Shown: positions 11,559 to 24,009, numbered from the stretch's first letter. The stretch is 64,000 nt of DNA from Dermanyssus gallinae (GCA_003439945.1 QVRM01001118.1:186001-250000), one strand, 5' to 3'. Numbers and translations: made by a program. Notes: generated by a model from the sequence alone, not told the origin.

Positions 11559-11575
11559 ATATAAAAATGTATCTA
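11480..11575. repeat. (TA)n tract
   Basis: TA repeat of about 90 bp, ending with a partial repeat of the flanking ATGTATCTATAAATAT motif seen at 11041 and 11150. Confidence 0.9.
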
Positions 11576-11589
11576 TAAATATCTATATA

Positions 11590-12757
11590 TAGATAGAGTT
11601 TATGTCCTGCAACAACCCGCAAATCCTAGTGCCAGGGTTGTTCTTCATCTACGTTATTCGACTGCATCGATTTTTTTTATTCAAGTTTATTTTGTTTGCT
11701 TAAATAATATAATATTATAAATAATTATAATTAATTAAAATACAAAACAAATGAAACGGTTGTTAATATCTAAATATACGTTGATACACTGGTGAAATAA
11801 ATGATTTTTTTTTTCTAAATACAAATTAGTGGATACAAGCGTATGCACATGTGTGCATGCACACATACAACTATACCACTATGATCGCACATGTGGCGCC
11901 TCGCCACTTAGTATTTAATTTATGTAGAAAAATCGACACCATCATTGACTAACTCCTTTGGCCGACCACAGGGACGCCCGCATTGCCGCGTAGAGAAGAA
12001 CGTCCGCTCTCCGTTTACACAGTATGCATGATATGTACTATCTTTACGACATCTTTTACCGTCCGAAACACTCTCTGCCGCAGCAATGAACGGTAGCCGC
12101 TCGAACGGCTAACTATAGACATTCCGCAGTCGTTCGTTGTCAGTTCGACAGGTCGTCCACGCCGTTCTTTGTTATTTCCATCCAGCCGACGGAGATTATC
12201 ACAACGATACCGCGTTTGGCGCGGCAGCGTTGTCGTTTGGCAAGTAGAAACGCATCGTCGATTATTCGAGACATTCGTATGCTCTCTCGCATGTGACTAA
12301 GTGGCATCGAGTTCGATGCCGAAACAATGATCGCCATTACCTATGCTAAGATATCACTACGCCGACTGCTGCACCACCAATGTTGCATGCGGCGAGCGAG
12401 CAGGAATTAGCCGTTTACAACTGGCACCAAAAAGGGCAAAGCCTCAAGCTGTGCGCTGCCGTGATAAAGGTTAGACATGCCATGGCTGCTGGTACCCTGC
12501 CACCTGCTATGGCCACCACCGCCGCCGCTATAAGACGCACGCAAAGAAAAGGAGCAAAACGTCTAGTGACTTGTGGCAAAAAGAAACAAGGTCTACTGAA
12601 TTCTATGTGCCACCGCGACCGTCTCGACGACGCATTGGTCGGTCGTCTTACAACGTTCGAGAGACCGACACGGCTATCCGTCCAAGTCTATGGGACACCG
12701 GCACAGTCAGCCCATGGGCCAAGCGAGCCGTTGAACAACAACACTACCAGACATAGA
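11590..12757. other. No gene recognised
   Basis: Low-complexity A/T stretches at 11660-11760, then mixed sequence. A frame on the plus strand from 12380 runs into the 19-bp satellite and is open mainly because the satellite lacks stops. Confidence 0.45.
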
Positions 12758-13128
12758 GTTGGGCGCAGATTCGATGGTTGGGCGCAGATTCGATGGTTGG
12801 GCGCAGATTCGATGGTTGGGCGCAGATTCGATGGTTGGGCGCAGATTAGATAGTTGGGCGCAGATTAGATGGCTGGACGCAGATTCGATAGTTGGGCGCA
12901 GATTCGATAGTTGGGCGCAGATTCGATAGTTGGGCGCAGATTCGATAGTTGGGCGCAGATTCGATGGTTGGGCGCAGATTCGATGGTTGGGCGCAGATTC
13001 GATGGTTGGGCGCAGATTCAATGGTTGGGCGCAGATTCGATGGTTGGGCAAAGATTCGATGGTTGGGCAAAGATTCGATGGTTAGGCGCAATTTCGATGA
13101 TTGGGCGCAGATTCGATGGTTGGGCGCA
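12758..13128 (+). repeat. 19-bp tandem satellite, about 19.5 copies
   Basis: Unit GGTTGGGCGCAGATTCGAT with occasional G-to-A changes (GATAGTTGG), giving 371 bp. Because 19 is not a multiple of three, one reading passes through all phases and yields a 19-residue period on each strand (for example GADSMVGRRFDGWAQIRWL). The consensus unit has no stop in any of the six frames, which creates several spurious long open frames. The array is GC-rich in an AT-rich setting. Confidence 0.95.
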
Positions 13129-13844
13129 CCTGCATTGTCGACGACGCCCGGGGGAAGGCGGGCCTCGAACAAGTATTTGATGCAGATGTTCGACTAGCAC
13201 TTCGTTTAGATTTAACAATCATCGATGAAATGGCAGTCTACTCTGAATCTCGTACCGGCCGCGCAACCAAACGCGAGAAAGAAACCTACTCGGACGACTT
13301 ATTTAATTATTATTACCTATTACGACTGAGGTGGGCCAGGCAAGAACGTTTCACGGGACGATCTTCCACGGGTCGGTTCGGGCTCGCTCCCGTTATAACC
13401 ACAAAACGTTGTTTTACTCACGATGATGGGCTATTGCTAGCGTCTCGAGTACTGGCTATTGACCGTAAAATCATTCTTGAAGTTTGCACATTTAGGTTAA
13501 AGCTACTTTTCGCCAATGTATGTCGTCCGACGTTTGCCGAATTCGTTTGGGAATCAGAGCCTAGAGCCTATGCGGCCTAATTTTGCCGCAGGCCTACTGT
13601 TCTGGAAACACTATTGGAACAAGCGATCAGCTGAAATGCTTGGTTGCTTGTTAAAACCATTATCCTTTATGTCAATAAGAATTTTCATAATAACCTTGTT
13701 AGAAGGGTTGCTAGGCGCTAACAGAGCAGCGTGTATTTTTCGCCGCGAGGCGCGAAATCCTCATCGCGTGAGGTTGTGGTTCTACAGCTTGTTCGAAATC
13801 GTTGTCGGCCGCGCGGGTTTAGGTTGTGTCCCAGTTGAAAGTAA
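13129..13844. other. No gene recognised
   Basis: A plus-strand frame to 13580 leaves the satellite and has no recognisable domain. The 3' part may be the 5' non-coding portion of the transposon relic that follows. Confidence 0.4.
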
Positions 13845-14815
13845 AGAGGGATTGTGGTTGTGTTCCGTTTGGCTAGTAAGCGTCCAGTAGAGGTTGTCAA
13901 GCAGTTGATACCTGTCGGCATCGAGAAGCAATTTGTATTGCGTACCTACAAGGGTACAGAGGAAAACCGCATCGCTGTTACTCGCGGCCTGCCAAAGAAC
14001 GGACTAAAATTTCAAAGGCAAGCGTGAAGAACGTGAGGTGTCTGCTGCAATACCAACAACCGCGGATTTTAAGAAATCAGACACAAGTGCTAGACTAATT
14101 TCGCGACGTGATCTGAGCAAGAAACCTTACAGGTTTTAAAAGGAATCATATGCTTACTACGAAAAAAGAAAGTGTGCGCTGCCATAAATCAAAAATGCTC
14201 CCTGAGGTGCTGAATTATGGTGAACTTCCCATCATTGTTTGATGTCGAGTAATGAGACTTTCTTATCGAGCAGGCGGTAAACCACCAGAACGACTGTGTT
14301 TGGCTCAGGAACAATCAGGGCCGTAATACTGACTAATTAAAAGCCACACTCAGACCCATCAGACGAAGTCTGTTAGAGTCTAGGGTAACGAATTCGGGCT
14401 AAACGCCTTTCGTATTTATTCCGTATATAACAGAATTGAGTGCCTCTATATATTACCCTTGGTACTCTAGGACTGTATGAACTCTTGGTCGCTCATTTCG
14501 GCAACAGCCGATGTGTTTTCCAACAAGAATGCGCTTTCTCACATAGCAATGCAAACTCAATCGTGGCCCTGCCAGAGCGTGGTAAAGTATGTTTCTTCGG
14601 AGCAATGGCACGAATACCCGTTTGACCTCAACCCCACGCTTTTTACGTGTGCTGTAAGAAGTACGCCAGTCCAAGAGATTTTATATCAGCCATTCAAAGT
14701 GAGTGGGATAAAATGCCGGAAGGTGTCGTTTTGGCCGCTAGTAAAAAATCGTTGATTGGTTGCGCAAGATTTTGTATGTTATTTGCTTTGCAAATATCCT
14801 GAAAACATGCCGTAA
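13845..14815 (+). pseudogene. Very decayed Tc1/mariner-superfamily transposase
   Basis: Read across frameshifts on the plus strand. The N-terminal part is KRPVEVVKQLIPVGIEKQFV and GTEENRIAVTRGLPKNG (helix-turn-helix region). Next comes SARLISRRDLSKKPYRF, matching the segment before the catalytic core. The first catalytic region is DVE, two stops, then DFLIEQAVNHQNDCVWLR (near 14240-14305), resembling FSDEK-F-N-QNDRVW. The second is VFQQECAFSHSNANS (near 14512-14556), with Glu where the second Asp is expected. The third is SSEQWHEYPFDLNPTLF (near 14598-14645), resembling EEWPP-SPDLNP. The C-terminus SAIQSEWDKMPEGVVLAAS fits the LKxAWDKIPEEVLRAA tail. At least two frameshifts and several stops make it non-functional. 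Terminal repeats were not found. The order of five motifs is the main evidence. Confidence 0.65.
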
Positions 14816-15229
14816 AAGTTTCAATAAAAACTGTTTGAAATTAATAAAAATATCGATTGCTTTTTAAGTATCATGTGTATTTGTAAATGTAATCGGTGGC
14901 AATTCGGGTAAATTCTACGGGCTGAACAACAGCTTTGCAAAATGCAGATTTTTATATCGGATGTTGAACGAATTGCCTCTCAGTATCACCACACTTTAAA
15001 CTCAATTCGCATACTCGACTAATAACTAAGTTGGTAATGTAAACCATGACGCAAGTTAAATAAAACAAATCGCCATTTTACATCGATTTCTATAAGCATG
15101 TACATATATATATATATATATATATATAATATCTGGACCCCCCGTAACGGTGCACACGTTCGCAGGGACTCAAAATGTCATGTTCCCACCTTGAATGATT
15201 GATTACATTGAATAAATGCATATAATAAA
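14816..15229. other. No gene recognised
   Basis: AT-rich, with a short (TA)n at about 15103-15128. May include the 3' end of the preceding transposon relic. Confidence 0.4.
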
Positions 15230-15323
15230 ATATATATATATATATATATAATATATATATATTTTAGTCATATAGATATATAATACAAATCGTATATATA
15301 TATATATATAGATATATATATAT

Positions 15324-15381
<58 letters not shown>
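15230..15381. repeat. Interrupted (TA)n tract, ~150 bp
   Basis: TA repeats broken by TTTTAGTCATATAGATATA and ATACAAATCG. It generates spurious Tyr-Ile repeat frames. Confidence 0.95.
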
Positions 15382-15382
<1 letters not shown>

Positions 15383-16829
15383 CTGAAGCAGATGGTCGGC
15401 GGCGGCGCATCCGAAGCTGGTTATGTAGCCCACTTGCAGAGATAAGCAAGCGTAGAAAATACTCATTAACCAGGTACCTCTACGAAATCTGCCCTCTCGC
15501 GTTTGAGACTTTTGATGATCCTGGTGCTCGAACCAGGCAGCTGATCCACAAGGTCTGCACTTTGTTAAATCTGTCAATCGGCGATAGCAGATACTTGCCC
15601 TTTTTAAACAACGTCTGGATCTTGACAAACAACGTGGAAACGCGGCCTCTATTCGGGGCACACTCCTGAAGCGGTTTCGGCCCAGCCTAAACGAAGCGGA
15701 CACGTGATACTCACAATTTACACCCACTAGGCATATTGGCTTAGCTAATCTTTCGTGATATGTGTCCCGCATACATAATGTAATACAGCTTTAAATGAAG
15801 CAGACCTCTCTGTCGATTTGTACGCTAGTGTCTTAGTCGGCACGTCTTTTCTTGCTGTCTGTCCTTCAAGTCCACCAACTTCGACGACAGAGATAGAGCT
15901 AAGGGTGCAGCTCCTACTCTTCTCTCTGATTAGGATTGCTGAATGAGTTCGCATTAGTACCAAAAATAGCAACAACACCCACAAAGATAGAAACGTCAGG
16001 ACGCAAGGAAAACGGCGGATAATGTGAAGAACTTTGTGGGCTGTTGTCCTGGCAGGATATGTGCTGATTGCCCCGAGAGATCGGACTTGGCCGCAGCTTA
16101 GCAGTCAAGTTGTGCGACCGTTGCAGATTACCGTGGGTTTTTTGCCCCTTGCTTTTGCGGCTACATACTTATTAAGTATTGGTAGGAGTAGACATACGTA
16201 TCCAGGAAACGTGTACACCTATGGAGTCGAAGTTTAAAGCCTGTTATTTGGAAAATGGACTATGCCAGCTTGCCTACTCATGCGTCTGGGTCTATAGTTG
16301 GCGTTCGTCTCACCGCTGACTTGAATAAAATCTAATCTCTCACTTATTACATCCCTTGCCATTAATCGGATCATCGTGCTATACGTTTTGATACTGTACT
16401 TGCTAGTGGTATAATGTTTGCAAATGTTCGACCGATTATAAGAGATTGGATGCCGCTCTCATTGCGGGGCGTCAAGATGGTGTTAACTGGGCTAGCTTCC
16501 ATTTGGGCTGTTCAAATATAAATTACATGTGCGCTAAAATTGTTGAATGCTGTTCATGCTTATTAAAACGATTATTCCGCTGACTGCCATGTGTCCGTCC
16601 TATCAAGGACATTGAAGTCTAACGTGTAGAACGGCATCTCAGTTTCATAAAGATAATAAAAGTTATATGCATATTGACATAATTGAAAGATATGAAAGTT
16701 TCTAGCAAACTTTAACTTAGATGTTATTTTAGTCCACAGTGGACATTAGAAATTCTCGCTTGCTTTGCCGTTACGTCAATATTCGACTAAAAATTGTACT
16801 GAATACCTTCCTCCATCACATTAGGTGCT
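15382..16829. other. No gene recognised
   Basis: Short open frames only. No domain or splice-linked structure could be supported. Confidence 0.45.
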
Positions 16830-18680
16830 ACGGTGACCGTTATTAATTCACAAAAAGCTGAGCTTTTCGGTAAACATTTTCTATCATATTACGTGCATCC
16901 GGTCCGAATACTTCACTGGCAAATAACCCGTACAACATTTCACAGCACGATGACTTCTTCATAAAATGTTCTTTATTTTAAACTTACTTAAGTCTGCTCA
17001 GCACGGCTTTACCGCCCATCGGTCTACAGGTGCTCAGCTTTTGGAGACTAGATCTAGGACTGTTGATAAATGCGTGAACAACGCTTCGAACTGCGTTTAT
17101 TTAAACTAATAGCCCCAAGCGCTCGACAGAGTAGATCACTCTGTTATTCTCCTCAATTTGGAACGCCTAGTTATCTACTCACCTCACAGTGTAATGAGTG
17201 AGGCCATGTTTAAGTGACTGTCACTTTCGAGTAAGTATAGATATAGCACTGTGGTGCGATCATGGTGCACGGATAACTATGCGGCTATCACCGTGCACAA
17301 GGACGCGTTCACTACGTTCGATATATGTCCGAACTAACTGCCAGGCTGTTAATGAGTACATTATGGCCGAGCCGACGAACCGTAGACGGAGCAAACGAAC
17401 CATAATGGGGCGAAGCCTTTACTGCAGGCCCGTGTCTGGCTAAGATTTTGTACGCTTTACCTTACTACCTAGACACACACCAGTTGCTAACGATTGCATA
17501 GACAAACCGCTGCAACCTAAATCCGCATTCCACTTTTTATTCTGGTTTTGTCAAGTAAGCAGAACTTGTGCTCTCTCAAACATCAACCGTTACCTTTGAA
17601 TCATCTACAGGTCGCGGCTGCTACTGCGGTAGGTGGAGGTTAGCGATAACACGAGTCAAGGTCGGTGACAAACTAAGTCGGCCTGGATTGATTGACTGAT
17701 CTATTATTCGCTTCGCTTATGTATACTTAAATACACATGTCACCCTTTTATAGCAAGGGCGCTTAGAGCGGCACAACATATATGTTACCTACGCTTCCAT
17801 ATAATCAATGTAGACACTAATATCTACTGAGTATTTGCTTTCCATTGGGACAACCTGTTCTTTGTGATATTGACCAGGTCCTTTCTAGCCTTTGGTCCTA
17901 AAGCTAAGCCCTCCGACAGCCTTATGCATTATCATCTATTAAAAAAAGTGTCTGCCACCTAAGGTCAAATAGCTTAAATATGTAGATGACCTGAACTTTG
18001 CTATCCTGTGCGTTCGAGTGACTCTCATGCTGTTCTGCGTTATGCGTTTGTTTGATCGTTCTGAAAACAGCATGCCTCTCACCCTCGAAATACGTCGTAA
18101 TGCAACAGTACGACTTCGACCAGAAGACTAACGACTGCGTCTTACCAACTCTCACTTATGCACGTGACCTAGGCATATACGCCACGCCTGATCTTGATTT
18201 TAGCTTCCTATATTACACATTTTGTGTAGGCATCATTGCGCCTTGTTAATACAATTTACCACTATCTCATTCTAACTGGCCCTCATGTGTACATTCTTGT
18301 TCACTTTGAAAAATCTTTTGATCTGTCCAGACTCACATACTGCTTCTCTGTCTGGGAGTTCCATCGGGTACAATATAGAACAATAATAAGCAGCATCCAA
18401 GACACGATTCTGAGACTCCTACGGTTCAGATTCCCTCAGGAGCATGACAAACCCTGACGTTGTTTCAGGGTAAGACTCACTCTTCGGGCAAGCAACATAT
18501 CTGCGCTACGTCAGCTTACGAAATGGTGAATACCTAGGCCACTTTTTTCACGTACGCTCCGGTAATCCAGCAATTCATCACTTTAGACGACGCTGCAAAT
18601 CCAAATTGTACCCGCGTATTCGGGGATTAGGCACGTTTTCGTTGCAGGAGTACGCACACTGGGAACAGTACACATTTGAT
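16830..18680 (+). pseudogene. Decayed LINE (Jockey/CR1-like) reverse transcriptase
   Basis: Motifs appear in the correct order on the plus strand but in different frames. ELFGKHFLSYYV near 16860 matches the FNxYFxSV region before the RT. LLKSAQHGFTAHRSTGAQLL near 16985-17040 matches the KxxxxxQHGFRxxRST fingers box. VYLN, two stops, then PQALDRVDHSVILLNL near 17096-17160 matches YLDxxKAFDxVDHxxLLxxL. KYVDDLNFAI near 17975 is the catalytic box. RDLGIYATPDLDFSF near 18165-18210 fits the DLGVxxDxxLxFxxH thumb box. SRLTYCFSVWEFHRVQYRTI near 18325-18385 matches the LEYCSxVWxPH C-terminal box. About 650 bp between fingers and YVDD is poorly readable. Numerous stops and frameshifts show long decay. 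Confidence 0.7.
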
Positions 18681-18708
18681 GACCACGATATGTTGTGGCA
18701 CACACGTC

Positions 18709-18739
18709 TATGATCACATAATAGTTGTATGTGATCATA
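18709..18739. repeat. Perfect 12-nt-arm hairpin
   Basis: TATGATCACATA at 18709-18720 and its reverse complement at 18728-18739, with a 7-nt loop. Just beyond the LINE remains. Confidence 0.8.
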
Positions 18740-19819
18740 ATGATGATTTTATGTTATAGGTTTAACTCAGTCCCTCCATTTACGCCATATCAAAACGACA
18801 GGCGGAGCATTTAACGTTGCTGTTCTAGTCAATTGCTGTGATTGTATTATTAATATAATACTAACTCGCGCGTAGCCTAAATCACGAACGACGTAATCCT
18901 GCTAACTGAACAGGGTGATAATCACCATTATTATGTGCTTTTTGTTGTCGGTTACGGGGCATCTCGTCACGTCGACGCCACCACCAGGACGCCTAACAAG
19001 ACAAATTACGCAAGTATTTCCAACTGCATCGCGCGAAGAACGACTTCATTCCTCTATCGTTCGGATCATTACGAGTGCCCAAAAGCTCATCAACTACACA
19101 AAACGCTAATACCTTCTACCGGCGAAAAAGCGGCGGATTACTTTTCCGTCAGCGGGCCTTGGTTGATATGTCTCTAACAAGACAATGCTGCAGACGCGCG
19201 AACCACGATTATACAGAAGGTCTATTTGAAACGACTTTAGCTTGCCTCTTTCAGCGGCGGCGCTCAGGCAGAGTTGGATTGTCTACAGGGAAGTGTCGGT
19301 ATCAACCGCAGTCGAAGCAGCTGGAGATTGAGTCCCATAGCACCATAGCATGCCGTACTGCCCCAACCACTCCGTCGCCTCTGGAGAATTAATTGGGCCA
19401 GTGTCTCCCTACAGGGCGTTTTTCTTTTATGTTGCCGCCGCAGATCGCATCCTATGAGCATATTCGTTCCATTCGGATAGTCAGAAAGTTATCTCTATTA
19501 GTGAGCTCCGTTCTACTCAGCTCATCCTGGTGCAGGCGCGTCTGGTTCTCAACAACGACGTTCGTCTGCCATTGATATTGGCAAGTGATTCCTCTTGAAC
19601 GTGTCTCGATGTGGCGTGCGTTGTTTTGTGAGGGACAAAACAGTGTCACACACGAAGGCCCACTTGCGTGAAGTAAAGATTTTTCACAATAACGCAAGAC
19701 AAGATCGGTTTCGTAGTTGAGATTTTACAGTAGCAGATAACCTACGGATGACCTTCCACGTCGATACGGAAATAATGTAGATTTCATAGATAGTAATATA
19801 CACACTAAACAAAATCGCA
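18740..19819. other. No gene recognised
   Basis: Several overlapping open frames of 60 to 105 codons with no recognisable motif. The 3' part may hold the unreadable N-terminus of the mariner relic that follows. Confidence 0.4.
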
Positions 19820-20580
19820 TACATGGTGAACGCGTGGTCTGAATCCGTCCACTCGTATTTAACTAGTCGTGGGTACGTGAAACGTAGCAATATATACATG
19901 CCACACGGACCAGCCGAAAATGACATATTGAACCGCCTAAATACTTACGCTATTCTTTCTAAAAAATACAAACAGAATCGTTTTTATAAAATGATTACTG
20001 GCGATGAAAGGTGCCGATACAGTAAAATGTCCCATAAAGTCAGTGTGGTGGCAGTTGCGTTGTTAAGCAGGCTCCCATGATAGAGAACCCATGCATTATG
20101 CCTGATAGAAGTAAGAATGCGTGGTGTTCTATGAGCTTCCGTAGAGTAACGACACGACTCACAGTAAAACGTACTGGCAGCTTCTCGACCGGATGAAACA
20201 AGCCGTCCTCCAAAAGTACATCCCGAACTGTGCAATCGTACAGGAGCCGTATTCCATCATGACTACGTTCGCCCGCATATATCTGCGGCGATGCGAAAAA
20301 TTGTCTGGGATGTTTTATGTATCTCACCCACCCTATAGTTTTAACCTTGGCTTTTCAGATTATCATACGTTCTGCCTACTGGCTACTGCCTACTACCTAA
20401 ATCTGAGAGACCAATGTCAATGTTTGAAGGGTATCAAAAACCGCCATGATAACTCTCTGCATGAATAAAAATCCTGAGACGTTGGAAGGATTAAATTAGA
20501 AACTGAATTTTTCTCATAAAGAGAACGTTGGATGAAGGTTGTAGAAAAATGTGGTATATTTAGTACATCATTGACTAAAG
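19820..20580 (+). pseudogene. Mariner-family transposase relic
   Basis: The plus strand reads YLTSRGYVKRSNIYMPHGPA near 19855-19915, matching the LGYV-K-WVPHEL segment of mariner transposases. ILNRLNTYAILSKKYKQNRF then MITGDERCRYSKMSHK follow, the latter being the first catalytic region (VTGDEKW). In another frame GAVFHHDYVRPHISAAM near 20245-20295 is the second catalytic region (HHDNARPHTA). VSHPPYSFNLGFSDYHTF near 20320-20373 is the third (HPPYSPDLAPSDYHLF), with Asn in place of the expected Asp. RERWMKVVEKCGIFS near 20520-20565 matches the C-terminal LPxRWxKVVExxGxYF. Frameshifts near 20080-20190 and between the second and third regions break it. Terminal repeats were not identified. Confidence 0.8.
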
Positions 20581-20927
20581 TGACACCGTGTGCATGAAAT
20601 ACATTTCTAAATTTGCCTCAATAATTCTGAAGTTTCTGACTGGCCCAATGCCTGTCCTGGTCATGTACAGAACATAGTAACGTCTTGCCACTACCGACCA
20701 CAGCAAACACTTAAATTTGCACCAAATATAAACGCGACTCTCACATAAGTACCGATAAAACCCAATGCCTTACAACATGATGCTAATAGAATAACATCAA
20801 ATATATGTGATGCTACTAACAAGCTAGCAGATTATTCATACAATACTTTAATTGACCGTAGAGTGTTTCTACTTTGCCAAATAAAGATAAGCAACATCGC
20901 AGCATCGCTACTACTAAAACGATATAA
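20581..20927. other. No gene recognised
   Basis: AT-rich spacer; no feature seen. Confidence 0.45.
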
Positions 20928-21020
20928 ACAACAACAGCAACAGCAACAACAACAGAAACAACAACAAAACAGCAGCAACAACAACAATATCGCAGTAGCA
21001 ACAACAACAACAACAACACC
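20928..21020. repeat. (CAA/CAG)n repeat block
   Basis: About 90 bp of CAA and CAG triplets. Open frames across it give poly-Gln, poly-Thr or poly-Leu shadows on the two strands. Confidence 0.9.
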
Positions 21021-21284
21021 AAAACTTGATAGTGGCGGCCTTACTGGCATCGTCCAGTAAACAAAATCTGTCACCGCCTCTGCCAGTCCTGCTATTGCTG
21101 CCAGCCAGAGGCTGCAGGTCTTGTTTTAGTTCCAAGCTATCTGGACTTTAAGAGTTCGATAGTAGCCACGTTCTTTCAAGCACCGAGAGTATTGGGCGTT
21201 GACTTAGGCCGCCGTCGAAGGCCAGCCCATCCGTGGCCTATCAACAGGTGGCCTGGCGGCAGACAGAGTCCGGACTAAATTTGC

Positions 21285-21345
21285 GTGTTGTTGCTACTGC
21301 TATTGTTGTTGTGGTTGCTGCTGTAGCTGCTTTTGTTGTCGTTTC
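21285..21345. repeat. (GTT/GCT)n repeat block
   Basis: Imperfect GTT/GCT triplets, opposite in strand sense to the block at 20928-21020 about 270 bp away. Confidence 0.75.
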
Positions 21346-22543
21346 CTGCGGCGCATAAAGTGGGCGAAGCAGGTGCGGGTGGCCTTTTACCGTACCAGCC
21401 TCGGAAGGCAGAAGAAACAAACAGGGAAACGAAACAATCATGGCGTGCTGGATGACGCATGCCAGTCATGAATGATAAGAATAATACTTATAACTACAAC
21501 AGCAACAACACGAACTTAGAGATCCATACTTGGCTATGAAGCTGACCTGTTGTGCCTTCCTTGGTGATCCTCCCCTCTCCAAAAATCGAACTATCGAAAC
21601 ACTATCAAGCGATCACATGAGATCGTCGTGAGGCACAGTTTTTGCAGAGGCAGATACTGTCAGTGGCTGTCTGCAAGGGACATGGCGATTTCCATTATGG
21701 GCGTCATGGGCTGAACTAACAAACAGTAATGTTCCAAAGTTCAGAGTTCATACCTTACAATCGTACAAAGAATATTAATTAAAAATAGAAATACATATTG
21801 CCACTGTGGCCATGTATTCAGCGCAGAAAGCTATCTGTGCAGTTGGCACTAATTACGCCAGCTGACTCTCCGCGTGCGTTTCTAGACAAGCATTTGAGTT
21901 CGGCAGCAGCTTTGCATTTTAATTTCGACAAGGAGAAAGAGCAAAATACTCTACGCCACTGCACTATTTCAGACAATGCAATTTCAGACAAGTTGTTCGA
22001 TAGCGTTTTCAGCCTTCTTAGGCAGACATGTTTAAAATGACTATTGTAGTGATGAAAGTTACCATTTGCATCAACGCAATTATCAAACGCAAAAAGTACC
22101 GGCAAACAACTACAACAAGATAACATAGTCAAACAACGCGAGCGGCACTGCAAAACAAACAACAACTCAGAAGAAAAGAAACACAGACACGAGAAAAGTG
22201 TTGGTAAAGACATTACATCAACTCGGATCACGCAAAACGGTGTGAGTTGTACTGTTGTCGTCTCTTTAAGCATGTAATAGATACCGTGATGTTACAGTTT
22301 TGTTGATCGCATTCGTTTCGGAAGCGCACTGTCGTACAAACTTTACGGTTGCATAGATACGCCCCTTTAAATGTCAGGCATAAACTGTATCTCCAATTTT
22401 TTTTTATAATAATAATAATTATTATTATTATTATTATAAATCATGATTATAGTAGTAATAATAACAGTACCCAGTTGACACCTGTTTTGGCAGGACAAGC
22501 AGACGTACGCTTATAGAGTGCGAAAAAACAGTAAGTACAACTC
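21346..22543. other. No gene recognised
   Basis: A minus-strand frame of 151 codons (22273-21818) has no recognisable domain and no coding-like bias. An (AAT/ATT)n run lies at about 22405-22440. Confidence 0.4.
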
Positions 22544-22590
22544 AAGCAAAAACAAAAACAACAACAAAAACAACACCAACAACAACAATG
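22544..22590. repeat. (CAA)n repeat
   Basis: CAA/AAC triplets with interruptions. Confidence 0.8.
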
Positions 22591-22939
22591 ATTCTAAGTC
22601 TCACCACACTCTGTGCCATACTTACAGAAGTAGACGCGAGAAACGTCTGTATGAATTGACAGGGAGCGAAGGAGGGAGGTTGGAAGATAGGCAGGCTGGA
22701 AGCTATATCGGTAGAGACGACGAACAAGCTCGTAGACAAGCGAGGGGAAGAACTGGAAAGTCAAGCGCTCTTTGTTTGTAGTTGTTCGCCTGTTGTTGTT
22801 GTTCCAGGTCGACACGTTAACAGAAGCAAATCGAGCTATTCATATGTTGACAGGTAACTGCTGTCGTTGGAACTGTTGGCAGGTAACTGCTATAACTGTC
22901 GGGACTGCGCGAATATCCAACGTGGTTCGTCGTTGTGAA

Positions 22940-22945
<6 letters not shown>

Positions 22946-22975
<30 letters not shown>

Positions 22976-22977
22976 TT
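22946..22977. repeat. (CAG)n repeat
   Basis: CATCATCATCAG followed by consecutive CAG triplets and CAACAG. Confidence 0.85.
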
Positions 22978-23771
22978 GTCACCACCATACTACCATCCGT
23001 TAGCTTGCAATGAGACGTCATGGTTTTCATTCAGAGTATGTCTACGTATCTGTCGTCGTAGTAGTAGTAGTAGTAATAGTAGCAGTAACTGTAAGTAGTA
23101 AGTATATCCTTAGTAGCTGGGGTAGTCGTTTTTGGCGTTGACAATTGACATATTCACTGACACTCTCACTTACACTACAGAAACACGACGACGACGGCGA
23201 CAACGACGATAATGATGGCAACTGCTGGTGATGTTCTACCACTCAATCTACCACTCGAATCTACCACTCGATCAGCCGTGATCACTACCGTGATGCCACC
23301 ATTCAATCACGTGGCTGTGCCATTATTCACGAACATACGTCTATATTTAGCAGCGGCGGTACGGCGGTACGCCGCACTTTGCCTAGTTTAACTTTGCCTA
23401 GTAGAAGTTGTCCAAACCGAGTTGAACATGTTGACGATCTCGACTCATAGCATTAACGCAAGAAGCAGGAGTACTGCAGTGCTGCTGGTTACGGCTGTGG
23501 TGGTCGGCTTATGGCCGGCGCTTAACGCAACGTTCGAAAGAGCGACGGGAAGCGGGGGGGGGTGGAGGGGAATGGTAGGAGAAGGGGGCGCATAAACGCG
23601 CGCAGAGGAAGGAGGGTTGTCATGCCAACCAGGACGAGTAGATTAACGTGAGTTCAAATTCGGGACGGACGCTGTGTGATCGACACTCACAGAGACACAC
23701 AGAGGGACCGACGGAAAGGGAGAGAGAGAGAGAGAAAGACGTACTTTATCTACGTCGGCGTCTGCCTGCGG

Positions 23772-23905
23772 CAACAACAACAGCACAAACAGCAACAACA
23801 ATAGCAAGAATAGCAGCAGTGAGAGCAACGACAGCAGCAACAACAACAACTGTGACAACAACAACAACAACAACAATAGCAACAGCAACAACAACAACAT
23901 TAGCC
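23772..23905. repeat. (CAA/CAG)n repeat block
   Basis: About 130 bp of CAA, CAG and related triplets, followed within about 105 bp by a (GTT)n block of opposite sense. Confidence 0.9.
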
Positions 23906-24009
23906 ACAGTAAAACGGCTGTAGTTGCTGGAGCGCGACTGGAAACAGAAGCAGCAACAGCATTAGGAGGGACTACGGTGAGTGAACGCCACGACGACGAT
24001 GTAAGTCTC

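Noticed and set aside
12380..13580. Plus- and minus-strand repeat proteins through the 19-bp satellite
   Set aside because: The satellite is open in six frames, so long frames are expected without selection; no domain outside the array.
15500..15560. B-box-like TGGTTCGAGCACCA on the minus strand
   Set aside because: No A box at tRNA spacing and an imperfect B box; likely chance.
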